From contig NW_004451412.1 in assembly GCF_000321225.1 (NCBI RefSeq), positions 482,297 to 546,296 on the forward strand: a stretch of DNA of 64,000 bases, in the 5' to 3' direction. The position numbers and the translations under genes were made by a program. This document shows, one piece after another, positions 24,801-36,800 of this stretch (its first letter is position 1; each line of letters opens with the position of its first letter). This DNA comes from Odobenus rosmarus divergens (Eukaryota; Chordata; Mammalia; Carnivora; Odobenidae). The notes under the pieces are model-generated. The model worked only from the letters and a program-made list of their open reading frames with translations. It was not told the origin of the DNA and did no database searches.

Positions 24801-27800
24801 AAATATTAGCCAGATTAAAGATAAATATCAGTAATGCATTTCCTCCCTCCCTCCCTCACTCATTCACTCCCTTCCTTCCTTCCTTCTTTTCGTCCTTCCT
24901 TCCTTCCTTTTTCTTTCTTTTTTCTTTTCTTTTCTTTTCTCTTTTCTTTTTACTTTTTTTTCTTTTACTTTTCTTTTTTCTTTTCTTGTCTTTTCTCTTC
25001 TTTTCTTTCCATCCTTCTTTCCTTCCTTCCCTCCTTCCCTCCCTCCTTCCTTCCTTCCGGCACAAAAGGACCATGAAGCCCAAGTGCGTAGGTCTAGAGC
25101 AGGAGCTCTCAGCCACAGCAGTTTTACCCTCGCAGCGGATGTCAGGCACCGGACGGAGACATTTTTGGTTGTCTCGACAGGGAAGGAACTGCTACCGGCA
25201 TCTAGTTTCCGGAGGCCAGGGTGCTGCTGGTAAACATTTTACAACGCACAGGACAGCTCCCCACACCAGAGAATGATGTGGCCGAAATGCCAGTAGTGCG
25301 AGGTTGAGAACCCTGCTGTAGAAAAAGGCAGGCGTTTCTACAGTATTTTTAATTCAGTAGTCCTTCAGGTAGCCATGGCATACCCTTTTTTCTTCCTGAA
25401 TGTTCATTTTCTCTGCCACAACCCATTAAATATTTTGCCCTTTCTTTAACATTATATTTATTTTTTCTTCAGAGAATATATTTCTTTTCTAATCTGGCTT
25501 TTCTCTAATTCTAAACACTGTTGATCTTCCTAATTTCTACCCCATATCCCCCCCACACACCCTTCTAGCTACCTGCCACCAATAATGCATCCCTCCTTGG
25601 CCCTTTCCTCCTGCCTACCTCTCCAGCCCTTCTCTCCCACAGCTCACAGTGTCTAGCTGCAGCAAGGCAAAAAGAGTCCTAGGAGCAGGACAGGATTGTT
25701 CTGTGCCTTCCATGATTTCCGCATTGATTGTGGAAAGACTTGCCAGCACTGGGGCCTCCTTCACCTCACTGCCCATTGTGAGAAGAACATGGTGTTCGAG
25801 CGAGGGGCTGGGGAGGAAAGTGCCTAACGCGTAAATATTCAAGGAGAACGTGTCCAAAAGAAGCTGGAGGGTGCCCCTGTTACAGCAACCATGTGGGTCT
25901 TGATTTCCCCCAGTGGTTCCTGCAGTTCACGTAACTATTTTCTATACCATTTTTATACTTTTTTAAAAGACTTTTTAATAAATACATTTATAGGGTTAAT
26001 CAAAAATTTTTTGTCATAACACGTATCCCCACTTTTGGTTCGGAAATGCGGTCTCTCTGCCCCCCTGGATAATGTTGGCATCTCCGGGAAAGAGGTGGCT
26101 GGATGAAAAAGCTCATGGCTTGAGGGTGGGAAAGGAAGAGAAACTAGAAAACGAATCCACTTGTTCCAGGACTGCATCGTGGCTTACTGGCATGGTATTT
26201 AGTCTAGAAACGTTGTGTGCAGAACATGCCTCGGTGCCCACTAGATATGCCGGGGCATCTGCTCGCGCTTCTCATGACCCGCTTCCCTGCTTCAGAACAT
26301 CTTTCTTTGTTTTTTCTCCAGCGACAGTTGAGCAAAAACATCAAGTTTGGGCGGCCACCACCCACTGCCATTCCCATGAAGAAGGCAGACAGTGGTGAGG
26401 CTAGCTTAGAAGAGGATCTGTTCCTGACCAGTCCCGTGGAAATTGTGACTCACGAGGACATCATCCTCTCAGACACCGAGAACAAAGTAAGGCTCCTCCA
26501 GGGAATGACTTGGTTGCTGATAGGCGAGGGGAGGACGTTGGGCAGTGGCCCGGGGCATCCAGGAACTCGGGGGTCTGCTGTACAGGGAATATGTGAGAGA
26601 AGATTTTCTGATGAGTAGCCCCGGGCTGGAGGGCACTTCATGGTCAGGCGCCGTGAGCTGCAGGGAGGTGCACTTGGAGGGGCGGGTGGGGGTGGGGAAG
26701 AGGAGACGTGCCCTTCACAGGCACTCCTCACAGCATCTTCCACCTACTCTTCAAGACTCAGGTGGGCCTACCTTTTCTGGGAAGCCTTAGTTGGCCTTAC
26801 CCCCACGCGGTACTATCTCCTCTGTGTCTTTGCTGTGCGTCCTTTGTGCTTCTCACACATCTGTACTCATCCATGTCCATGTAATTGTGTTCTCTCCATC
26901 TCTAAATGTGGAGTTCCCTGAGGACAAACTGGGTCTTTCACATCTCTGTCTCCCCAGGACTCAGCTAGTGCCTTACTTAGTAGCACCGAGTAATTACTTG
27001 TCAAACTGGACTAATTTAAAGGGAGATGAGAAAACAAAGAAGTAGGTGCCTAACGAGACAGAACATATCGAACAGGCCAGCTTGAAGTCTACTTAATGAG
27101 GGAAGAAAGTCACATTGGTTCAGCATTGTCCTTTCTGAATTTGGTCTTTTGACACTTGGAAAGAAACACCATGAGGGTATCCCGGAATGAGAGTCCTTCC
27201 AGCAGCAGAGGGGACATCCTCGGGCCTCTAGTGGGGAAGGAGGGAAGGCCCCCCCAGCAGCTGAAGCAAGGAGGTCTCTAGGTGAGGCACCGAATCTTCC
27301 AGTCTCAACAGAAAGCATTTTTTGTGCTCTGCCTAGCAAGACGCCTGAAATTACACTGCTGTTGTTAAAATGGACGTGCCCCCCAAAGTCATGCTTGCTA
27401 TCAGCTAATGTGTCATAAGGGCAGTAAGAAAGAGAAGTGATTTGCAGAGCAAAGTGAGGAAGGAAAGAACAGGCCGTTCCCCTGCTGTTGCCGCCCCCCC
27501 CCCAGTCTGCCTCTGGCCCTCATGACTCCTGGTCCCCAGACATGTGGGTGGCGGGTGGTGTGGTGGGTAAAGTAGTATGGGGCCCAGCCCTCCCACCAGG
27601 TCCAATGTCTCCAGGGCTAGGCGCCAGCGACAAAAATGAGCCTTCATGCACGGACTTCCCAAGGACTGAAGCAAATGTCCTCACTGTTACTGAGGATCTA
27701 ATAAGTGCCAGGGACTGTGGCCTGAGGGAGAAGGAGGCTCATTTGGTCTGCAGGTGCTGCCCCAGCTGTGGGTATTGCAGAGATGAGCGAGATTAGTCTG

Positions 27801-30800
27801 GGGGCTGCCTCCGCGTAGCTTACATTCTAATGAGAGGAGAGTCACGTGGCAAGTCAACACATACGTATAAATATAATAACTTATTTATACAATAAATGTA
27901 ATAACTCTGGATCATGAAAAATGCTGCACAGGAGGTAAGGCAGAGTGACGGAAAAGTGAGTAACGTGGTGGGTGAGGGGCCACTCTCTAGACAAGGAGGT
28001 CAGAGCAGCCTGAGCAGGCCTGGGGGTGGGAGCCGTGTTCTCCGCAGAGGGAAGAGCAAGTACGGAGGCCCAGAGATGGGGCTGAAGGTGTCCCAAAAGA
28101 AAGCAGGTTGGTGCGGACGGCCAGACGCTGGAGTGGGGGGCAAAGGGAGGAGAGCGGGGTATAGAGGCCAGATTGTACAAACCACAGGAAACAGGTGAAT
28201 TCTATTCTGAGAGAAGTAGAATTTTAAGCCTGTTGGTGACATAATCTGATTTGTGTTTTCTTCTATTTTTTCTTTAAATTTTATTTTTATTTGAGGGAGA
28301 GTGAGAGAGCATGAGCAGGGGGAGGGGCAAAGGGAGGAGAGAGAGAATCCCAAGCAGGCTCCATGCTCAGCTCAGCACAGAGTCTGGCGCGGGGCTCGAT
28401 CCCATGACTGTGAGATCATGACCCGAGCCGAAACCAAGAGTCAGATGCCCAACCGACTGAGCCACCCAGGCGCCCGATTTGTATTTTCTAAAGGTGCTTC
28501 TAAGTGTGGTGCAGAAAACAGGCTGAGGTACGGAAGCTGACACTCTTGCTCCGGAGGGGATGATAACACCTGTTTGTAGAAATGGGCCACTCCAGGTAGA
28601 AGATACAGCGTGCCATCAGGGGCAGGTGACGTGGTGTGGGCCTTCCCGGGGCAGGTGAGGCAACTGGGCTGGGGATCTTCAGCCTTTTTCTTCTTCCTTC
28701 CATGCTGAGGGTTTTGCCTCCTCTGGTCATCCGCCTTCTCAGCCCAGCCCTTTGCACGCAGCTTTGGTAGGGCCTTTCCTTCCCACAGAGAAAAGGCCTG
28801 GCATAGAGGTGAGAGGTGTCGCAGGTGAAGGGGGTGAAGGCAGTGGGCACGGCCAAAAGCTCTGAAGTCGGGTGTGTGACCCAGCCCTGCTTCCCAGGTG
28901 GGGTGGTGAGAGGCTGGCGCCTGGCCTCTCTCAGCCCTGGGGAAACGCAGCAAAGACGGAGGCTAGAGGCTGCCCGGATGGAGATGTGTTGAACTCAGGA
29001 AAAGAAGAAAGTGTACATTTCGTGCCGGGAGTCCTAGTCGGGACATTAGCCGAGTCCCTACCGGGACACCCACCTTTCCCACGTGCAGCTGGAGTCCGCT
29101 TATCTGCCCGGGGCTTCCTGTTCCGGCATCTGACTGCCCCGCTCTCTTTACTATTCCAGCCCAGTGACACTCCAAGTTCTCGGAGTCCTCCGAATCGGCC
29201 TGGAGCCAGAAGTGAGATGGAAGAGAAGGTAGTATGACTTCAACTTCTGTTTTTAGTGTCTTTACTTCAACTTCCATTTCGGCCCCCCCCACCCCGTTTT
29301 GTCGACCCACCCTCTCATTTTTCCATTCGTAAATGCTGCCTTCACCCATTACCTTCAGTTCCTTCAGAACGTTACCAGTGGTAGATGTTAGAGTGTTCAT
29401 TATGCACCTGCTGGGACTGAGCCCCACTTGGAAAAACAGCCACCTCCCAGCCTGTGCATATTTGCACACTTAGACGTTGCTCATCTTCCTAACTGTGCCA
29501 GGTCCTTCCAGACACTGTTAAGCCATTGAAAAAGACATTTCAGAACACCTGTACCTTCAGGAAAAGAGTCTCCTTCTATTTAGAGATGTAAAAAAAAAAC
29601 AAAAAACAAACAAAAACCTCAGCTTTTCTCTACTTGTATGTTTTTTTGTTTTTTAACTTTTCTGGTGTTCAGTTGAACCCGGGACTGTGCCTACAGGAGT
29701 CTCGGGAACCCTGTAGAGGCCGGTCCACTCCCATGAGCAATCTTCACCTGCATGGGGCTCCAGGCCTCCTCCTGGGGGCTGGTACAGTGAGCAGGGTATG
29801 TCCCTGAGTCTTCTGAAGGGGCATGGCTGCAGACAGTGCCACCACCCAGGCAATGAAGAAGACCGGTAGGAATACACTAGAAATGCAACCTGGCATTTAA
29901 ATCTCAGCTTCAAGTGCTTCTCTGTGCCTTCAGTCTGTCACATTTGGCTCGGACGCTTTTTATTCATCCATCTATTAGGGGATGGAGATAAATGTTTGAT
30001 TCATTTCTTTTGAACCAGAGTTCAGAATTTGATACCTATTAGAAAGATAACTATAAAGAAATAAAAGCTAGGAGCCCAAAGGCTGGAATTATTTTTCCTT
30101 ACTTCTGTGCTTCTTAAGTTATTATTTACTGAGCATCCATTTTGCTCTTGGAGCTGGCTTGGTCCTTTATCTTTTGTGCATGAATATGGAAGGTGATTGC
30201 AAAAAGCAAAGCTGTCCGCTAAGCCCCACCGGCTCTGGCTCTGCATCGGTAGCATGAATGCTGACACACGGACCCCGGCCTCGGCTCCTGGGGTGCCTGT
30301 GCCGGGAGCTGCCGGCCCCGCAGGGAGGGCCGAGAGCGCCCTCTGCCGCGCGCTGGCGCCGTGCGGCTGGTAGCCGTCCCCTTACTGTGGCCGGTAATTC
30401 TCAGTAGTTACAGGTGTGGCTTCTCCTCCCATTCAGTGTGGCCTCCGGGAGCAGGCTGAGCTGGGGCTCTCTGACCTAACTGTACAGCGTGTCGAGGTGG
30501 TTTCTAAGTGCACGCATCTGCGTTACAGTGCTACCGTTCGCCCTCTGACGGACAGCCCTCACCCCTGGCTGGTACATTTCTGCCCTTCCTTTTTCCGCCA
30601 GGGCCTCCCCCTCTCAGCAGCTTGGTGCACTCAACCCAGTGCTCTGTGGCCTTGGAGTGATTGTGCTAGAGCATTTTTGTGGGTAGCAATTTCATGCCCT
30701 AGGCATAGACGATCTACTTTGTTGTTGTTCCTTCATTCCTCCCAAAAATATGTATTGAACACTTGCCAAATGAGATTTGCTACTTGGGCATAAAGGGGAC

Positions 30801-33800
30801 AGAAAAGAGGAAAAAGATACATTCCCTCCTCAAAGGGACTAAGGTAGAAGCTGAGAGATGTTTGCAGGTGTCTGAGGTCGTGTCTTAGATAATAGAGTCC
30901 TTAGCATAGAGATGAGCTGGTCCAGGGTTCAGCAAACTATGACTTATTTCAGGCTCTGTGGCCATAAGGTCCAACCAGGACACTCTCCTTTGTTGTGCTC
31001 TTCCTTTGTAGCCCAAACACAGCCGAAGACAATGGACAATGGGCGTGGCTGTGTGCTAGCAAAACTTTATTTACCAAAATAGGCTGTGGGCAGGATTGGG
31101 CCCCCTGGCTATGTTTTGTCACCCCTATCTACTCTAACCTCCCCCCCAATATTATTTAGAGTAGGTAAACTAGCCCCTGAAAGGTTATCTGACCTTTATG
31201 AGTTAATGCAAGTAGCACTGGCCGAACAAACCGTCAGTGTCCCCTTTTAATTCCCAAAGCCATGCTCATCTCACTGTCCCAGTGAGCCCCGCCTGCTCGA
31301 AGCTGTCCCTGGGCCGGACCAGGCAACATGCAGGCTCCATCCAGCAAGGGCGATGGCTCTGGGACTCCTCGCACGTGGTTCTGATCGGGACTGTGTGGTT
31401 TCCTCTCCATACAGGTGGCTCCAGTTAAACCGTCTCGGCCAAAAAGGCACTTCTCTTCTGCTGGAACCATCGAAAGTGTCAACCTAGATGCCATCCCCCT
31501 GGCCATCGCTCGCCTGGACAACAGTGCCGCCAAGCACAAATTGTCCGTAAAGCCAAAAAACCAGAGGGTGTCCAAGAAGCACCGGTGGCTTGCCAGGGTA
31601 TGTAGAACCTGTCCCAGCTGACCAGGCAGCTGCCCATGCTTGCTGGGCGCCCATTCTACCCAGTGGGGTGGTGCCATGAGGGGCCAGTAGAATGAACTAG
31701 GTTCCTCGAATCAGGGACCTGGTGTGTTGCAGTGAATGAGGGCAAGCAGGCCCCTTTACTGTCCATCACCCTTTCTAACGTGTTGCCTTCCTGGGGGCTG
31801 GTGGACCCCAGAATGAGAGGCTGCCGTTTGAGGGCCTCTGGACACTTGGCGTTGGCTTCACCCCAGCCAGGTGACCCAGCTCCCCTGCTATGGCTCAGCC
31901 AGAGGTTCTTTGGTTTGACTGGGGTGGACTTTGAAGTCACAGGTTTCAGGGCACATCGATGAAGTGCAAATGTCATTTTTTCTCATGTTCCTCATGCTGG
32001 GCTATTGGTTCTCCTGTAATTCATTTGTATTAAGCAAAAGGAATTTGAGAATGACAAACAAAGGGGCTAGAGAGTCAACATAAACAGGATGTGTTTTCCT
32101 GCACCCTGGCAATTTGCTCTTGGTGTTTACTGAGCTCTATACTTAAGAACAACTGCCCCTTCTCTCTCTTTTTTTTTTTAAAGATTCCATTTATTTATTC
32201 ATGAGAGAGGGAGAGGCAGAGGGAGAAGCAGGCTCCCAAGGAGCAGGGAGCCTGATGCGGGACTCGATCCCAGGACCCTGGGATTATGACCCGAGCCAAA
32301 GGCAGACGCCCAACCATCTGAGCCACCCAAGCACCCCTTCTTTTGAGATTAAGAGGGCCACTGACATTATGAATAGGGTGGGTAATGGTTGCCTGTGCTA
32401 AAGGAAAAGGCTAATTCTTTCTTTCCTTAGGATCGACCAAATGAACACGGTGGCCTTCCGCGTCAGCCCTCCCTGGACCAGAACGGACACTTTGGAGAAG
32501 ACAAGCCAATTTGGCACGAAGAGGAACCAGAGCTGCTGGACTCCGAAGAAGAGAAGAGATGCCAAGAAGAATACTGGCTAGAGCTTGAGGCCAAGTGCAA
32601 ACGGCAGAAGGCCGAGGCAGCTGAGAGGAGACGTCTGGAAGAGCAGAGACTCCAGGCCCTGGAGAGGAGGCTTTGGGAAGAGAATAGAAGCCAAGAGCTC
32701 TTGGAGGAGGAAGGAGAGGACGAGCAGGGAGAGGAGACAGAACTACAGCTGGAGGCAGAAAAGAGGCCGCACGAAGAGGAGAGGCAGAGACTGGGAGAGC
32801 AAGGTGGCCAAGGCCAAGAGCCGAGGGAGCAAGAGGAAGGAAGGCACCCGGAGGCCCAAGAGCAGGCGGTGTGCGGCGGGCAGGAGGCGGAGAAGCAGCG
32901 GCAGCTACAGGAAGAAAAAGAACTGAAGGAGCTCAGGAGGCATGGGGAGGAGGAGCAGCGGCGGCGGGAGGAGGAGCACAGGCGGATGGAAGAGGAGCAG
33001 CGGCAGCGGGAGGAGGAGCAGCAGCGGCGGCTGGAAGAGGAGCAGCGGCGGCGGGAGGAGGAGCAGCTGCGTTTGGAAGAGGAGCAGCGGCGGCGGGAGG
33101 AGGAGCAGCTGCGTTTGGAAGAGGAGCAGCAGCGGCGGGAGGAGGAGCAGCTGCGTTTGGAAGAGGAGCAGCGGCGGCGGGAGGAGGAGCAGCGAGAATG
33201 GGAGAAGCGGCAGCTGGAAGAGGAACAGCGCCGGCGGGAGGAGGAGGAGCAGCGGGAAAGGGAGGAGCAGCGAGAATGGGAGGAGCAGCGGCGGCTGGAA
33301 GAGGAAGAGCGCCGGCGGGAGGAGGAGCAGCGAGGATGGGAGGAGCAGCGGCGGCAGGAGGAGGAGCAGCGCCGGGGGCCGGAGGCAGCGGCCAAAGGAA
33401 GGGCGGAGCTGGGGAAGCGTGAGGAAGTGGACGCCGCGAGGCGGCAGGAAATGGAGCGTCGGGAAGCCGCGAGAGTGCGCGAGGAGAGGTGGCCGCAGCT
33501 GGACGACAAAAGAGGCTTGAGCCCACTTCAGGTCGACTTTGCAGAGAAACCTGGGAAACGAGAGCACCCGCAGCCCGAGAAGCAACGAGAAAGCTCCGAG
33601 GAATCCAGGATTTGCGAGAAGCAGAGTCAGGAGGCCGAGGCAGCCGGCGAGCTGCAGGGACGGCGCGGGGCTGGTCCTGGGCATGGCCGTCGTGCACGTC
33701 CGGAAGAGAGACCAGAAACTAGCGCGCAGCCTCCGCAGAAACACCAGGCGCAAGTGGAAGAGACTCCCGGGGAGAGAAAGGACGCCGCCACCCCAGAAAA

Positions 33801-36800
33801 AGACAGAAAGGGGGAGGAACTCCGGTGGCAGGAAGTGGACGAGAGGCAGAGCATGCCCAGGCCCTACACTTTCCAGGTATCATCGGGAGGGAAACAGATT
33901 CTCTTCCCCAGAGTCAATTTGAGCCCAGTGACACCCGTGAGAGATGCGGGACTGGCCTCCGCTCCCCACGCGCCGAAGAACCCCCGAGCCAGCCCGGCCG
34001 CCCACGCCCTGCCCTCCTCCCTGAGTGTCCCCCACACAGCCATTCTGGTGACGGGCGCGCAGCTCTGCGGCGCGGCGGTCAACCTGAGCCAGATCAAGGA
34101 CACGGCATGCAAGTCTCTCCTGGGCTTGTCAGAAGAAAAGAAGCACGTGGATGTCCCTGCGCTGGAGAACGCAGCCCGCGCGCCTGTCGAGCCCCGGGCC
34201 GGCAGCGGGAAGGTCAGGGCCCCCCAGGAGTCTCCGAGCAGTGTGGCCGCGCTAGCTGAGTGGGCTTCCATTCGGTCCAGGATCCTGAAGAGCGCGGAGG
34301 GTGAGTCGCGCAGCGAGAGAGGCCGGTCTCGGCCGGGTGATGAGCACGCTCCCAGGGCCCGCAGTGATTCCCGCGGGAACCTCCGGAAGACCCCCCCAGT
34401 AAGTGCGAAGTTCTCTATTATGCCTGCTTGGCAGAAATTCTCTGACGGTGGCACCGAGACCTCCAAACACAACACAGAAGCAGAGAGCATTAGAAAAAGA
34501 CCCTCGCCGGGAGCCGGCGACGGGTCGGTGCCCCAGCCCCTGGCTACTAATGAGCTCCCCAAGGGCGCGGAGAAACCAGAGCCAGCAGACACCACAGAGG
34601 GGTGCAAATTTGCCAAAGACCTCCCGTCTTTCCTTGTCCCAAGCCCTGCTTACACGCCTCACAGGGCCGTGGCCCATGCAGAGCCCATGGCCGCTTCGGA
34701 CAGTGAGACCACCAGCGGGAGAGGAAAGCCAGACCCCTCGATGCCTGGCCAGGAGGAAAAAGCCTCACCTTTCGGAATAAAATTGAGAAGGACCAACTAC
34801 TCCTTGCGCTTCCACTGCGACCAACAGACAGAACAGAAGAAGAAGAAAAGGCACAGCAGCACCGGGGACAATGCCGATGGCGGCCCACCCGCACCAGGGA
34901 GCGCAAAAGGAGAGGGGACGGAAGCCGTGGCCCCCAAGCATGGCCCGGCCCTGCCCCCCGAGAGGAAGCCAGCCCTGTCCGCCTGGAAGGACTCGGCCGC
35001 AAGAGCCCACCCTTCTCCCGCGGCCCCGCCGGCCGGCAGCCAGACCCCCGCCGCAGAGCACGACAAGGCGGCCAGCAAAACGCCCCCGGCGCAGAAGCCA
35101 GCGCTGGCCCCCAAGCCCGCCGGTCAGACGCCCCCCTCGTCCCCACTCTCCAAACTGAGCAGGCCCTACCTGGTAGAGCTGCTGGCCCGCCGCGCGGGGA
35201 AGCCGGACCCGGAGGCTCCCGAGAGCAATGAACCCTGGCCGCCGTCGCCGCCGCCGCCGGCGTCCGCAGAGCTGAGGCGGGCGCACCAGAGGGAGGAGGA
35301 GGAGGAGGAAGTGGTGGAACCGGAGCGCAAACCCGCTTCCCCGGCCCTGTCGGCCGCTCGGCCGGAGAAGCCTTCCCAAACCCCCGAGGCCGGGAGGAAA
35401 GGTAGGTTGGGGTGGGTGGGATCGCTCGGCCTCTGTCGCGCGCCTCGTGGGGGTCACGGCGGAGGCCTGAGCTTGCCCCGGGAGCGGAGCCGGGAGCGGC
35501 CGCGTGCCCGAGCAGCCCCCTCCGGTGGAGGCCCTCTCACGAGTCCCAACCAGGCGCTTTTCTTGGTCTGCTTCGGAATTTTGGAGGTGCTGACAGCGAC
35601 GTGTGCGCCGTTCGCACCGTTAGCGATGCTTGGGTCCAGGTGCTGACGCTGAGACGGACACCCTTTCTCCTGACAGCGGAAACTGCAGTACGGTCCTAAT
35701 GAGCCACGACGCCCTTAATCTGAGGCGGGGCCCGGGCGGGGACGGGGAAGACAGGTTTCCCCGGACGAGTCGCCTTCTCCCTGGGCAGTAGCGGCGCCCC
35801 GGCAGGAGGTCGGGACTTGCGGCCGCCGCCGCCCGAGGAGCTTGGGTGTGGATGACCCCGTTGCGCTCAGCTTTGCGCAAACCGCTCTGCAGTTGCATCC
35901 CGGCCCCAGCAGCCTGGCCCTGCGAGGCCCCCTACGAGAGACGGCCGAGCAGCCGCCCTCGCGCCGGGCCGCCGCTCGTCTTTCTTCAGAGTAGCCGTGA
36001 GCACTTGCGCTGGCTTTGGGGCCCCCCGAGAACCTTAAGCGAATACTTTTCGGGTTCGTAGAGTTGGAGGTAACGTTCGGGTCACAGTCCAGGAAGTTAC
36101 TCCCATTTCTCGGAAATTCTCCCCTGAGGTTTATTAGGAAACCCGTAAGCCTTCCCTCTTGTTGAATTGTTTAGGTGGACGGTGATTTTTGCTGAGAAAA
36201 GAGCTGTTTCCCCAGCAGTGCTGGTTTGGTTACTTGCCTTATGGAAGGGCGAGCTCATTGTCCTTCTTAACCAAGCCTTAGACCGGCCCATTTCTCCCTA
36301 ATTTCTCTTTGTCCTGCTGATGAGAAGCCCGTTTTCAGTTTTTTCTTTGTGTTGTTGTTTTCCCCCTGTGCTGGGCCCTGGGGGACTGCCGAGGGGAGTC
36401 CTCCCACAAGCCCAGTAAGAGCTGTCCCTTAGGTTCCCCATAGCCCCAGGGGACTCATGCTGACAAGCCCCATTGGCCTTCAGAGCTAGGTGTTTTGGTG
36501 GCCCTGGCTCTTAGGTAGAAGTCTTAAAAGTTGGGGTACCAGATGTGGAGTCCAAATCCTTTGCTCCTCAAGGAGAAGCTAGGAGTTGTGAGTTCCCTCC
36601 CAGTTGTGGGTTATTGTACAGGGAGTGGGTTTGTGGTGAGATGGCGTCTCAGCTTCTGCAACCTCCTTCCATGTGGGGTTTTTCTCATTCACCCAAGGTG
36701 TAGGAGTTGCTCAGCTAGTTTTTGGATTTCTTTTAAAGGGAGTTGTTGCATATGTAGCTGTATATTGGGTGTGTCCATGGGAGGAGAGGAGTTCGGGGTC

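Noticed and set aside
24834..25149. Ser/Phe-rich (+) and Lys/Arg-rich (-) frames
   Set aside because: Translation of the polypyrimidine tract on its two strands.
28441..29469. 168-170-codon - strand frames around CRACD exon 3
   Set aside because: One includes SINE sequence, the other crosses a confirmed + strand exon antisense; no known similarity.
32463..33509. 348-codon Ser/Cys/Arg-rich open frame on the - strand
   Set aside because: Antisense shadow of the GAG/CAG/CGG repeats of the CRACD giant exon; composition is pure low complexity.
32905..33753. Long Leu/Pro-rich and Ala/Pro-rich frames on the - strand and Gly/Ala/Arg-rich frames on +
   Set aside because: Other-frame readings of the same coding repeat; no splice or start support and no domain.
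33864..35457. Further 140-250-codon - strand frames
   Set aside because: Shadows of the GC-rich 3' half of the CRACD exon, where stop codons are rare by composition.
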